DNA of 64,000 nucleotides from Cyanobium sp. CZS48M. Its GTDB lineage: Bacteria > Cyanobacteriota > Cyanobacteriia > PCC-6307 > Cyanobiaceae. The notes under the pieces were generated by a model that did not search any database, was not told where the DNA came from, and saw only the letters and a list, made by a program, of their open reading frames with translations. The first letter of the stretch is position 1, and each line of letters begins with the position of its first letter. The position numbers and the translations under genes are program-made. The DNA lies in the NCBI GenBank assembly GCA_030373145.1, contig JAUCZK010000006.1:1-64000 (forward strand). The letters run 5' to 3'. This document shows, in pieces, positions 18,915-27,939 of this stretch.

Positions 18915-21865
18915 CCTCTTCTGCTCGAGTGGTTGTCCTGGATCATCCGGCCTTTGACGGTCTGAGTCCTGAGGGCCTGCGTGCGGCCGAGGCCGAAGGG
19001 GTCACCGAACAGTTCAGGATCGGTCAGTCGCTGTGCGAACCCGGCGTCATCCCCCACCGGATCCTGTTGATCCTGGAGGGGGAAGCCCGGTTGCTCGGGC
19101 AGAGCGGCGGACGCCTCGTGACCCTGACCAAACTCGGAGCGGGCTCCTTCGTGGGGCTGGCGTCGCTGTTGCGGGCAGCCCCCTGCGAATACGTCACCGC
19201 CAGCACCGATCTGAAGGCCCTGGTGCTGTCCGATCGCCAGATGCTGGCGCTCTGGCGATCGGAACCCTCCTTCCGGCACTGGACCGAAGCCACCCTGTTC
19301 CCCGCCGAGATCGCGGCGCTGCTGACCAGCCTTCTGAACTCAAGCGCCAGACCAGCCGGAGACGTGAGGACGCTGCTTCCCGAGGCCCTGAGGGAAGCCA
19401 GGCCTGTGGACTCCGGCGGGGCCATACCCGGAGCAGTCACCACCGGGCATGCGCTGCATCTGGCCAGCGGCAACGCCGAGGGTCTGGCCATCGGCAGCCC
19501 GCTGGCAGCCGATCAACCCCTGCCTCGGGCTCTGCCGCCGTTGCCCCTGCGGCTGATCAGCCTGCCCAAGGAGCTGATCGAGGCCCAAGCCAGTGAGGCC
19601 CCTGCCCAGGAGCACCCAGCCCCAACCACCTCAACGGAAACGATCCCCACGGTCGCCGCCGCTCCCGCGGCTCAGCGGACCCTGGCCACCAGCCTTGACC
19701 TCGGACAGGAGAACCCGTCCCGCAGCATGAAGCTCGTGCGCGGCCAGGGAGTGCTCGAAGAAACCCTGGCCTGCTTCCAGATGCTGGCCCAGATGCTGCG
19801 GATGCCGTTCCGCCGCGACTCGATCGAGAAGGTGGTCCGCGACGCCCTGCGCCGCGGGCAGACGCCAAACCTGCAGCTGTTCGGCCAGCTGGCCGCCAGC
19901 ATGGGCCTGCACGTCGCCGGAGCGAAGGTGCCGGCCTCGATGGGCACACGGCTCCACACCCCTGCCCTGATCCCCTGGAAGGAAGGGCTGGCCCTGGCCG
20001 TGGCCAGCAACGCCGGCGGGCTTCGGCTGGCCAGCCCGCGCAACGGCTGGCTCACGCTCACCCCGAAGCAACTGGAAGAGCACTTCCCCGAGGGGATCGA
20101 TCTGATCCTCTGCGAGCGAAGCGACACCACCCCTGGGCAGACGTTCGACTTCAGCTGGTTCCTGCCAGCCCTGAAGCGTCACCGCGGTGTGCTGATCCAG
20201 GTGCTGGTGGCCTCCTTCGTGGTGCAGCTGTTCACGCTGGCCAATCCCCTACTGATCCAGGTGATCATCGACAAGGTGATCCGCCAGCGCAGCCTTGACA
20301 CCCTGCAGGTTCTCGGCATCGGCCTGGTGGTGCTGACCCTGGTGGAAGGGTTGCTCACCAGCCTGCGCACCTTCCTGTTCACGGAAACCACCAATCGGAT
20401 CGACACCCGCCTCGGCGCCGAGGTGATCGATCACCTGCTGCGACTCCCCCTGGGGTACTTCGACCGACGGCCGGTGGGCGAACTGGGCACCCGGATCGGC
20501 GAACTGGAGAAGATCCGCAATTTCCTCACCGGCCAGGCCCTCACCACGGTGCTCGATGCCGCCTTCTCGGTGATCTACATCGCCGTGATGCTGATCTACA
20601 GCTGGGTGCTCACCATCGTGGCCCTGGCGGTGGTGCCGATTCAGGTGGCGATCACCCTGTTGGGGGCTCCCCTGTTCCGTCGTCAGTTCCGCCAGGCGGC
20701 GGAGGCCAACGCCGCCACCCAGAGCCATCTGGTGGAGGTGCTCACTGGCATCCAGACGGTGAAGGCCCAGAACGTGGAGATGGTGAGCCGCTGGAAGTGG
20801 CAGGAGCGCTACGGCACTTACATCAGCCGCTCCTTCGAGAAGATGATCACGGGCACGGCGCTCACCCAGACCAGCCAGGTGCTCCAGAAGATCTCCCAGC
20901 TGCTGGTGCTCTGGGTGGGGGCCACGCTGGTGCTGCGCGGAGAACTCACCCTGGGCCAGCTGATCGCCTTCCGGATCCTCAGCGGTTATGTCACCCAACC
21001 CCTGCTGAGGCTCTCCACGATCTGGCAGAACATTCAGGAGTTGAAGGTCTCCTTCGAGCGCCTGGCCGATGTGGTCGACACCCCGGAGGAATCCGACAGC
21101 GCCGACCAGGCCAAGATCCCCCTGCCGCCGATCGAAGGCGCCGTGCGCTTCGACGACGTGAGCTTCCGCTTCAGTGTCAGCGCCCCTGAGGTGCTCAAGA
21201 ACGTGTGCCTGGAGGTGCCGGCCGGCACCTTCATTGGAATCGTGGGCCAGAGCGGCAGCGGCAAGAGCACCCTGATGAAGCTGCTGCCCAGGCTCTACAA
21301 GCCCAGCTCGGGAAAGATCCTGATCGACGGCACCGACATCGACAAGGTGGAGCTCTACTCCCTGCGCCGCCAGATCGGCATCGTGCCTCAGGATCCGCTG
21401 CTCTTCTCTGGAACCGTGGCCGAGAACATCGCCCTCACAGATCCCGACTGCAGCAGTGAGGCGATCGTGAAGGCGGCCCGGATCGCCGGGGCCCATGACT
21501 TCATCATGGAGCTGCCCCTGGGCTACAGCACAAACGTGGGCGAGCGCGGCTCCACCCTCAGTGGCGGCCAGCGCCAGCGGCTCGCCATCGCCCGCACCCT
21601 GCTGAGCAATCCACGCCTGCTGGTGATGGACGAAGCCACCAGTGCCCTCGACTACGAAACCGAGCGCCTGGTCTGCGACAACCTGCGCGAGTCGCTGCGG
21701 CACTGCACGGTCTTTTTCATCACCCACCGCCTGAGCACGGTCCGCCAGGCCGACGTGATCGCGATGATGCACCAGGGTGCCATCGTCGAAAGCGGTACCC
21801 ACGAGTCCCTGATGGCCATCAAGGGCCGTTACTACGCTCTTTATCGTCAGCAGGAGGCGGGTTGA
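18911..21865 (+). CDS. Type I secretion ABC exporter with N-terminal CNB domain and inactive C39-like domain
   Basis: A 984-residue HlyB-family exporter. Domains in order: a cyclic-nucleotide-binding-like domain (about residues 12-125, with ILLILEGEARLLGQSGG and LGAGSFVGLASLL); a Pro/Ala-rich linker (about 200-270); a C39-peptidase-like domain (about 275-400); a six-helix membrane domain (about 415-715); and the ATPase with Walker A GQSGSGKST near 779, signature LSGGQRQR near 883 and Walker B LLVMDEA near 904. In the C39 domain the usual D-C-G-L-A-C is E-E-T-L-A-C, so the catalytic Cys (residue 284) is Glu and no leader peptide should be cleaved. This matches an RTX-type substrate with a C-terminal signal. 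Coupled to both neighbours. Confidence 0.94.
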   Translation: MTSSARVVVLDHPAFDGLSPEGLRAAEAEGVTEQFRIGQSLCEPGVIPHRILLILEGEARLLGQSGGRLVTLTKLGAGSFVGLASLLRAAPCEYVTASTDLKALVLSDRQMLALWRSEPSFRHWTEATLFPAEIAALLTSLLNSSARPAGDVRTLLPEALREARPVDSGGAIPGAVTTGHALHLASGNAEGLAIGSPLAADQPLPRALPPLPLRLISLPKELIEAQASEAPAQEHPAPTTSTETIPTVAAAPAAQRTLATSLDLGQENPSRSMKLVRGQGVLEETLACFQMLAQMLRMPFRRDSIEKVVRDALRRGQTPNLQLFGQLAASMGLHVAGAKVPASMGTRLHTPALIPWKEGLALAVASNAGGLRLASPRNGWLTLTPKQLEEHFPEGIDLILCERSDTTPGQTFDFSWFLPALKRHRGVLIQVLVASFVVQLFTLANPLLIQVIIDKVIRQRSLDTLQVLGIGLVVLTLVEGLLTSLRTFLFTETTNRIDTRLGAEVIDHLLRLPLGYFDRRPVGELGTRIGELEKIRNFLTGQALTTVLDAAFSVIYIAVMLIYSWVLTIVALAVVPIQVAITLLGAPLFRRQFRQAAEANAATQSHLVEVLTGIQTVKAQNVEMVSRWKWQERYGTYISRSFEKMITGTALTQTSQVLQKISQLLVLWVGATLVLRGELTLGQLIAFRILSGYVTQPLLRLSTIWQNIQELKVSFERLADVVDTPEESDSADQAKIPLPPIEGAVRFDDVSFRFSVSAPEVLKNVCLEVPAGTFIGIVGQSGSGKSTLMKLLPRLYKPSSGKILIDGTDIDKVELYSLRRQIGIVPQDPLLFSGTVAENIALTDPDCSSEAIVKAARIAGAHDFIMELPLGYSTNVGERGSTLSGGQRQRLAIARTLLSNPRLLVMDEATSALDYETERLVCDNLRESLRHCTVFFITHRLSTVRQADVIAMMHQGAIVESGTHESLMAIKGRYYALYRQQEAG

Positions 21866-23043
21866 TGGGACCGCGTCTGCTCAAGAAATCCTCCGATGCC
21901 CCGGGTCACCAACCCTCGTCCCTGGAGGAGAGCTTCGGCGAAGGCCATCACTCCGAGGTGCTGCAACCCTCACGCACCTGGGCCCGGGCGATCACCTGGA
22001 GCCTGATCGGCACCACGGCCTTCGCGCTGGGTTGGCTCGCCCTGGCCCAGACCGAGCAGATCGTTGTGGCCCCCGGCAAGCTGCAACCGGTCGGAACCGT
22101 GAAGGATGTGCAGGTGCCCGTGGGCGGTGTTGTGCGAGATGTCCTGGTGAAGGAGGGCGAACGAGTGGACAAGGGTCAGGTGTTGATCCGGCTCGACACC
22201 GAAGCCAGCGCCGATCGCCAGCGCAGCGTGCGCCAGACCATCAGGCTCAAGGAGGAACAATTGAGCCTCAAACTCCAGGAACTGGAGCGTTACCTTCAGC
22301 TCAACAGCACCGAACAGCGCTTGCTGAGGGCTCAGGTTCAGCTGCAGCAGGACATCCTCAAGCGGCTGGAAACCCTGGAGCAGGAGGGAGCCAGCGCCGA
22401 GCTGCAGGTACTCCAGCAACGCAACAAAACCCAGGAAGTGCAGGGTCAGCTGGAACAAAGCGCCGGTGAACGGCTGCGCCAGGACGCGATCCTGAACCAG
22501 CAGATCCAGCAACTGCGCAGCGAACTGGCCGACCTGCGCAGCAACCTCACGGAACTGAACGTGAACCTGCGGTACCAGGAAATCCGCTCCCCCGTCAACG
22601 GAGTGGTGTTCGAGCTCAAATCCAAGGCCGCCGGTTTTGTGGCCCAGGGCAGCGAACCAGTGATGAAGGTGGTGCCCTTCGACAAGCTCGAGGCACGGGT
22701 GAAGATCAGCAGCAGCGAGATCGGCTTCGTGAGCGTCGGCAAACCGGCCGACATCAGCATCGACTCCTTTCCCGCCAGCGACTTCGGCGTGCTGGAGGGC
22801 ACCGTTCGCCAGATCGGCTCCGACGCCCTGCCCCCCGAGCCGGAGGACCCGGCGGGCACCGGCTACCGCTTCCCAGCCAGCATCCAGCTCAGCAGCCAGC
22901 AGCTGCGCATCAAGACCGGTCAGCGGCTGCCGCTGCAGGTGGGGATGTCACTCACCGCCAACATCAAGCTGCGCAAGGTGAGCTACCTGCAACTCATGCT
23001 GGGAACCTTCCGCGACAAGGCCGATGCCCTGCGCACCCTCTGA
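21865..23043 (+). CDS. HlyD family membrane fusion protein
   Basis: Periplasmic adaptor linking the inner-membrane exporter to an outer-membrane channel. It is 392 residues with one N-terminal membrane helix (about residues 43-63, WSLIGTTAFALGWLALAQ), a lipoyl half-motif (VVAPGKLQPVGTVKDVQVP and VLVKEGERVDKGQVLIRLD), a long coiled coil (about 110-240), the second lipoyl half (YQEIRSPVNGVVFELKSKA), and a beta-barrel domain. This is the normal HlyD layout. Its ATG overlaps the exporter stop (TGATG). No TolC-type gene is in the window, so the outer-membrane partner must be elsewhere. Confidence 0.93.
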   Translation: MGPRLLKKSSDAPGHQPSSLEESFGEGHHSEVLQPSRTWARAITWSLIGTTAFALGWLALAQTEQIVVAPGKLQPVGTVKDVQVPVGGVVRDVLVKEGERVDKGQVLIRLDTEASADRQRSVRQTIRLKEEQLSLKLQELERYLQLNSTEQRLLRAQVQLQQDILKRLETLEQEGASAELQVLQQRNKTQEVQGQLEQSAGERLRQDAILNQQIQQLRSELADLRSNLTELNVNLRYQEIRSPVNGVVFELKSKAAGFVAQGSEPVMKVVPFDKLEARVKISSSEIGFVSVGKPADISIDSFPASDFGVLEGTVRQIGSDALPPEPEDPAGTGYRFPASIQLSSQQLRIKTGQRLPLQVGMSLTANIKLRKVSYLQLMLGTFRDKADALRTL

Positions 23044-23099
23044 TCGGGATCCCGTGGCTGGAGGTGCTAAAATAACTTTGAGTGTGAGTGTGTCTCAAG

Positions 23100-23125
23100 T
23101 TCCCTGCCAGGAGCTTGTCAGGGAA
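23100..23125. repeat. Inverted repeat between hlyD-like gene and RTX gene
   Basis: TTCCCTG and CAGGGAA form seven-base arms around a 12-base spacer in the 230-base gap between the adaptor gene and the RTX gene. No T-run follows, so it is a weak terminator candidate at best; it could be an operator or a processing hairpin separating expression of exporter and substrate. The gap also holds an A+T-rich spot (CTAAAATAAC near 23067) that could be part of a promoter, which I cannot confirm. Confidence 0.35.
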
Positions 23126-23273
23126 GCTCCACACACAAGATTGGGCTAAGATTCGGCATGCCAGACTGTGTTCGGTTTCTAGGCTGAACACCTCAGCTTG
23201 CATCGTCGACCGTCAGCCTTAACCTTGAGCTGCACGTGTTGGGCGAACTGACACACTCCTATTGATTTTTTCA

Positions 23274-24641
23274 ATGGCTTTCTCCGCTTCCGTTCTCGGT
23301 TCGTCGAACCCGGACTTTCTAACCTTCCAGACACCCAGCCTGGGCGGCACTTCACTGTTGATGGAGGGCTTTGAAGGGGATGACACGCTCGCCTCGAGCG
23401 TTGACCTGGATGGCGCCTCCCTCACCGGCGGCCAAGGCAACGATTCGATTTTCATTGATGAGGAATTTGGCGAGCAGTTCAGCGTTCTGAACTCCTCCGT
23501 CAAAGCTGGTGACGGCTCAGACACCATTGAGATCGGCTGGCAGTTTGGATTTGTCACCGACTGGCTGAGCAATTTCACCAACGGCAATAGCGGCGATGAT
23601 TCCATCGTTGCCTATACCGAAACCATCTCAGACAGCACCTTCCAAGGTGGCCAAGGCTCTGACACGATTTACCTTGAAACAGAACTTGCCCAGAATGGCA
23701 ACCTCATTGGCGGCAACCTGGGCAATGATTCCATCTGGTTAGCAACCGGAAACAACACTGATCCCGGCATCGTTGATACCACAGTCAACGGCGGCCAAGG
23801 TGAGGATACTATTCTTACTTATTATGAGAAGGTCGCCGATTCGCAATTCAATGGCGACCTCGGCAACGACTCAATCTACTTGTATGAAACCGATTTAACC
23901 GATACGACCGTCAGGGGTGGAGACGGCGCTGACACCATCAATGTTTGGTATCAGTATGACGCAGGCAATAACGGCCTCTTCATCAATGGCAATGCTGGTA
24001 ATGACAGCATTTACTTCTATGATGTTGACACCTCCAGCTCCACTGTCCAAGGCGGCCAAGGTGATGACTCTATCCTTGTTGAATTCGGCGACTTCAAGGG
24101 CAACCTTGTCAATGGCAACCTCGGCGACGACAGCATCTTAGTCTACGATTCTTATGTTGATGGCAGCACGTTCAGGGGCGGCCAAGGTCAAGATACCATT
24201 GATCTTTATTATGCTATCACCGATGGTGAAACCACGGTCTCCGGCGATATCGGCGCCGACCTGCTGATTGGCGGGGAAGATGCCAGCATCAGCTTCTTCT
24301 ACCGTTATGGCGACACAGGGGTGAACGCCAGTGGTGCCGGCCGCGACACCATTGATTACTTCGACTACGAAGACAACATCGCCACGGCTGATGGCATCAG
24401 CAGCTTGGCGATCCTCAACACCACCTCTTTGAACAACTTCATCAGTGATGCTGCTGGATCCCTCAATTCAGGTGCCGCCTTCCAGTGGTACGACGATAGA
24501 GTGGATTCCTCTTATGTCTTCATCTCTGATGGATCTGGTTCATTGAACAGCGACGACATCCTGATTCAGGTCTACGATGCAGATCCCGCCGTGGGACCCT
24601 ACACATTTAAGTTGGACGGAGACAAAATCGTCCTGGCTTGA
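23274..24641 (+). CDS. RTX-like calcium-binding secreted protein, likely substrate of the adjacent exporter
   Basis: A 455-residue, very acidic, Cys-free protein with no N-terminal signal. It has at least 13 copies of an RTX-type motif, starting with GFEGDDTL (residues 32-39), GGQGNDSI (52-59), AGDGSDTI (78-85), NGNSGDDSI (103-111) and GGQGSDTI (125-132), continuing to about residue 330. Units recur every 20-28 residues instead of every nine, and two flavours alternate: G-G-x-G-x-D-T/S-I and N-G-x-x-G-x-D-S-I. The last 100 residues lack repeats and end FKLDGDKIVLA, as expected for a type I secretion signal. The ATG at 23274 is preferred to TTG 23262. Base composition is less G+C-rich than the exporter genes. 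Confidence 0.85.
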   Translation: MAFSASVLGSSNPDFLTFQTPSLGGTSLLMEGFEGDDTLASSVDLDGASLTGGQGNDSIFIDEEFGEQFSVLNSSVKAGDGSDTIEIGWQFGFVTDWLSNFTNGNSGDDSIVAYTETISDSTFQGGQGSDTIYLETELAQNGNLIGGNLGNDSIWLATGNNTDPGIVDTTVNGGQGEDTILTYYEKVADSQFNGDLGNDSIYLYETDLTDTTVRGGDGADTINVWYQYDAGNNGLFINGNAGNDSIYFYDVDTSSSTVQGGQGDDSILVEFGDFKGNLVNGNLGDDSILVYDSYVDGSTFRGGQGQDTIDLYYAITDGETTVSGDIGADLLIGGEDASISFFYRYGDTGVNASGAGRDTIDYFDYEDNIATADGISSLAILNTTSLNNFISDAAGSLNSGAAFQWYDDRVDSSYVFISDGSGSLNSDDILIQVYDADPAVGPYTFKLDGDKIVLA

Positions 24642-24692
24642 TCGTTCTTCATTTTAGTTATAGCTGAGCTTTCCGTTCTGCTATAGCATCAA

Positions 24693-24715
24693 GGCCCGCT
24701 CTGCGGGCCTTTTTT
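24693..24715 (+). terminator. Rho-independent terminator after the RTX gene
   Basis: GGCCCGC-TCT-GCGGGCC followed by six T is a seven-base-pair, all G/C stem with a T-run, 51 bases after the RTX stop codon. It should end the secretion transcript. A weaker inverted repeat TATAGC/GCTATA (24659-24664 with 24680-24685) precedes it. The glycosyltransferase on the other strand ends 10 bases later. Confidence 0.92.
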
Positions 24716-24725
24716 ATGGCTCAAC

Positions 24726-25976
24726 TCAGCTGATCAACAGGCGTTGCCATGCCCTCAGGCTGTGGGGGATAGACAGCGAGTCCGGCATCGGTACCCATCC
24801 CATAGAACATCCTGACAGGGCCTCCTGCTTCCGTTCCTCCAGTCGCTCCGCCAGGATGCCTTCAAGTTTGCGGGCTTCCTGCTCAGGGTCGCCATTGAGA
24901 TCAATCTGGCAGCGGCTCCGGGATTGCATCATCGCTGTGGCTGGCCCTTCGGCCAGGGCCAGCGGTGCGGCACATGCCGCCGCTTCCACCACACTCCAAC
25001 TCATCACGTAGGGGCGGGTGAACGAACAGTGCAGATCACTGCGCTGCAATAGCTGTCGGTAACGGGGATAATTCAGCAGGCCGGTGAAGTGAATACGCGC
25101 GAGATCCACATCACCCCGCCCGGCCAGCTCGTCCATCAGCGTGTTCTTCCAGGATCCGCCGTGGCCAGGTGAGCGATAACTGTAGGCAGCACGATCCTGC
25201 CCAGCTATCACAACCTTCAGCTCGGGAAACGAGCCGAGCAACCTGGGCAGCATGCGCATGAACTGGGGGAAGCCCCTCAAAGGCTCCATGCCCCGGGTGG
25301 CGTAGGTAAGAACAAGATCCTGAGGCTCCAGGATGGCCGTTGCGCCAGACTCAAATCCCGGCAATTCAAGAACCTGCTGACGAACGCTCAGATCAGGGGA
25401 GAAAAAAGTCAGATCGATGCCATCAAAGATCACCTGGAGCTTGCCGTGAAACTCCATAGGAAATTGACTCTTCTGCCACTCCGTCGGCACCACCGCAACA
25501 TCACAGCTCGATAATTCGCTGAGAATTGGTAGATTACGAAGATTGGTGGCAAGCTGTAAATCAAAGCTGAATTTCGGAAGCAAGTATCGGCTAGTGGATG
25601 GAGTGAAGTACCACTCAAAGTAACCAATGCACTTGGCATTAGGAAACAGATCCTTGACAAACAACCCAAGGCCATTGCCAGCGTGATAGATGATCACATC
25701 GGGCTTGAACCCCCCTCGCATCAAGTCATGAAGCGCCCGCGTGACCGCCTGCCCCGTGAGCACGGCCAATTCCGTAGGCTTGAGATAATGGTGCGCATCC
25801 TGGCGAACAGCTCGAGGCAGCTTATAAGTGACTACTTCAACACCCTCCATTGGCCACTTGTTTGGATAGTCTTCCTTGGTCAGAAAGACCACGTTACCCT
25901 TCTTTCTTTGTCCGGCTGCAAAGGCAAGATTTCGGAACTGGGCCGGATAGTTGGCATGAATAAAGAGCAGATTCAT
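24726..25976 (-). CDS. GT4-type glycosyltransferase with Glyco_trans_4_3-like N-domain (copy A)
   Basis: A 416-residue GT-B fold enzyme. The N-terminal half begins MNLLFIHANYPAQFRNLA and has DVIIYHAGNGLGLFVKDLFP and GYFEWYFTPS, which match the glycosyltransferase 4-like domain of Pfam PF12000. The C-terminal half has LTYATRGMEPLRGFPQFMR, KVVIAGQDRAAYSY and a nucleotide-sugar site like RPYVMSWSVVEAAACAAPLAL. It is homologous to the divergent gene starting at 26016. Substrate unknown; surface glycan assembly is inferred from the neighbourhood. Only 39 bases separate the two divergent starts. Confidence 0.85.
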   Translation of the reverse strand: MNLLFIHANYPAQFRNLAFAAGQRKKGNVVFLTKEDYPNKWPMEGVEVVTYKLPRAVRQDAHHYLKPTELAVLTGQAVTRALHDLMRGGFKPDVIIYHAGNGLGLFVKDLFPNAKCIGYFEWYFTPSTSRYLLPKFSFDLQLATNLRNLPILSELSSCDVAVVPTEWQKSQFPMEFHGKLQVIFDGIDLTFFSPDLSVRQQVLELPGFESGATAILEPQDLVLTYATRGMEPLRGFPQFMRMLPRLLGSFPELKVVIAGQDRAAYSYRSPGHGGSWKNTLMDELAGRGDVDLARIHFTGLLNYPRYRQLLQRSDLHCSFTRPYVMSWSVVEAAACAAPLALAEGPATAMMQSRSRCQIDLNGDPEQEARKLEGILAERLEERKQEALSGCSMGWVPMPDSLSIPHSLRAWQRLLIS

Positions 25977-26015
25977 CTCTGGCAGCCGCTACCCTGTGCG
26001 GATCGTCCTAGCGGT

Positions 26016-27269
26016 ATGAATCTACTCGTCGTCCATCACGGCTTCCCCGGTCAGTACGCCCACCTGATCAAGCTATTGTGCCGAGAAGGCGGCCACAGGA
26101 TTGTCGGCCTCGGCCTTCGCCAAAAACCAACAGGGGTGCCTAGCGAGGTGCGCTACGTCCCTTACCAGTTACGACGTGGCAACACCAAGGGAATTCACGG
26201 CTTGGTCCGTGAGACCGAAACCAAGGTGATCCGGGCTCAGCCCTGCACGGAGCAGGCACTGCAGCTGCGGCAGGCCGGGTTCATGCCCGACTTGATCTGC
26301 GCACATCCGGGCTGGGGGGAAAGTCTGTTCCTGAAAGACATCTGGCCCAATGTACCGATGCTCACTTATCAAGAGTTCTACTACAACAGCAGCGGCTCTG
26401 ATGTTGACTTTGATCCGGAATTCAAGCAGGACCATGGCTGGGAGTATGCCGCGACCATCCGAATGAAAAGTGCAAACGTGCTGATGAGCCTGGAGGCCAG
26501 CGACTGGTGCATCACCCCGACTCAGTTTCAGTACAACAGCTATCCAGAACATTGGCGCGCTCGAATCAGCATCATCCATGACGGCATCGACACGGAGCAG
26601 GCCGTTCCTCTGACCGATCCAGCTCCTCTGACACTACCGGGCGGGATCACTCTGCAGCCCGGATCTCCGCTGGTGACCTTCGTGAACCGCACGTTGGAGC
26701 CCTATCGAGGTTGCCACACATTTCTGCGCGCCATCCCACAGCTGCAGCAACTGATGCCAGAGGCAAGAGTGGTGATTGTTGGCCGGACAGAGGGAGTAAG
26801 CTATGGTGCGGCCTGCCCCACAGGAGAATGGAAAGATAGGTTCATCTCCGAAATTGATGGGCACTATGATGCTTCAAGGCTTCATTTCGTTGGTCACTTG
26901 CCCTATGCCAGCTATCTGCATCTCCTCCAACTCAGTCGCTGTCATGTCTATCTCACCTACCCGTTCGTGCTCAGCTGGAGCCTTCTGGAAGCCATGAGTG
27001 CGGGCTGCGCCGTTGTGGGCTCAGCCACAGCACCTGTGCAGGAGGTGGTGCAGGATGGAATGAACGGATTGCTGGTTGATTTCTTCAGCCCCAATGATCT
27101 CGCCACAGCCATGGCAGAACTGCTGGCCCATCCCGAGCGGCGCCGCTTGCTGGGCCAGGAGGCTCGACGCACCGTTGTTGAGCGGTATAGCCTTTCCCGC
27201 TGCCTTCCACGCCAACGGGCCCTGTTGGAACTGGTCTCCAGCCGAACTCTCAATGCCGGGGGACTATAG
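26016..27269 (+). CDS. GT4-type glycosyltransferase with Glyco_trans_4_3-like N-domain (copy B)
   Basis: A 417-residue paralogue of the divergent neighbour. It starts MNLLVVHHGFPGQYAHLIKL and has PDLICAHPGWGESLFLKDIWP, TYQEFYYNSSG, the C-terminal TFVNRTLEPYRGCHTFLRA, RVVIVGRTEGVSYG and YPFVLSWSLLEAMSAGCAVVG. The final E-A-M-S-A-G-C-A-V-V-G corresponds to the GT4 donor-binding E-x7-E region. The frame is open further upstream, but that part is antisense to copy A; the ATG at 26016 matches the start of copy A. Followed after two bases by a sulfotransferase-like gene. Confidence 0.88.
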   Translation: MNLLVVHHGFPGQYAHLIKLLCREGGHRIVGLGLRQKPTGVPSEVRYVPYQLRRGNTKGIHGLVRETETKVIRAQPCTEQALQLRQAGFMPDLICAHPGWGESLFLKDIWPNVPMLTYQEFYYNSSGSDVDFDPEFKQDHGWEYAATIRMKSANVLMSLEASDWCITPTQFQYNSYPEHWRARISIIHDGIDTEQAVPLTDPAPLTLPGGITLQPGSPLVTFVNRTLEPYRGCHTFLRAIPQLQQLMPEARVVIVGRTEGVSYGAACPTGEWKDRFISEIDGHYDASRLHFVGHLPYASYLHLLQLSRCHVYLTYPFVLSWSLLEAMSAGCAVVGSATAPVQEVVQDGMNGLLVDFFSPNDLATAMAELLAHPERRRLLGQEARRTVVERYSLSRCLPRQRALLELVSSRTLNAGGL

Positions 27270-27271
27270 CC

Positions 27272-27928
27272 TTGGCTGAACCTTTGCAACTCTTCAAGGG
27301 CAAGATCTTTCTCATCGGCTTCAACAAGTGCGGAACAACCTCACTCCACTCTTTCTTTGAAAGAAACGCCATCCCATCTGCTCACTGGGGGCACAATCAA
27401 CTGGCCACTCAGATCTACAGGAACAAGCACCTCAACCAACCTCTGCTCACTGGAATTGATCAGTACACGGCCTACTCTGATATGGAGGCCGTCATCGGCC
27501 AGGGCAGCCATCCCCGGCTACTCCTTTTCGCCCATCGAGAATTCAAGCTCTTGGATCAACATTATGGCAACTCCCTATTCATTCTCAACACCAGAGACCA
27601 GAATGAATGGATCCGGTCACGCCTGAAGCACGCCAATGGGGCCTATGCGCAAGTCTATCTGCAGAAACTACGAATCATGGCTAGAAATCCAGCGATTACT
27701 ATGGAGCAGATGGTCAAATACTGGAAACGTGAATGGATCCATCATCACCATGAAACCAGCCTTCATTTCAAAGACTGCAACCGCTTCCTCACCTTCCACA
27801 TCCACTCAGATCCCCCCTCCCTGCTGAGCTCGTTTCTTCTCGGCCACGGAGTGCCGATCAAGGATCCCACCATCCCGCACGATCGGGCCATTGGAAAGAT
27901 CGTTAGCTCCAAGAAGGCACACCCCTGA
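27272..27928 (+). CDS. Sulfotransferase-like P-loop protein
   Basis: A 218-residue protein beginning MAEPLQLFKGK and then FLIGFNKCGTTSLHSFF, the 5'-phosphosulfate loop of PAPS-dependent sulfotransferases (K-C-G-T-T-S). A second motif, FILNTRDQNEWIRSRLKHA near residue 105, is placed like the 3'-phosphate-binding R...S segment. It is shorter than typical sulfotransferases. A TTG start follows the stop of the upstream glycosyltransferase by two bases. It probably sulfates a sugar of the surface polymer, which is inferred from its neighbours. It has more A+T than the core genes. Confidence 0.7.
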   Translation: MAEPLQLFKGKIFLIGFNKCGTTSLHSFFERNAIPSAHWGHNQLATQIYRNKHLNQPLLTGIDQYTAYSDMEAVIGQGSHPRLLLFAHREFKLLDQHYGNSLFILNTRDQNEWIRSRLKHANGAYAQVYLQKLRIMARNPAITMEQMVKYWKREWIHHHHETSLHFKDCNRFLTFHIHSDPPSLLSSFLLGHGVPIKDPTIPHDRAIGKIVSSKKAHP

Positions 27929-27939
27929 TCTTCAGAAGC

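Noticed and set aside
20249-21802. Minus-strand open frame of 517 codons
   Set aside because: Antisense to the exporter ATPase gene; its His/Gln/Asp-rich composition is typical of a reversed G+C-rich gene.
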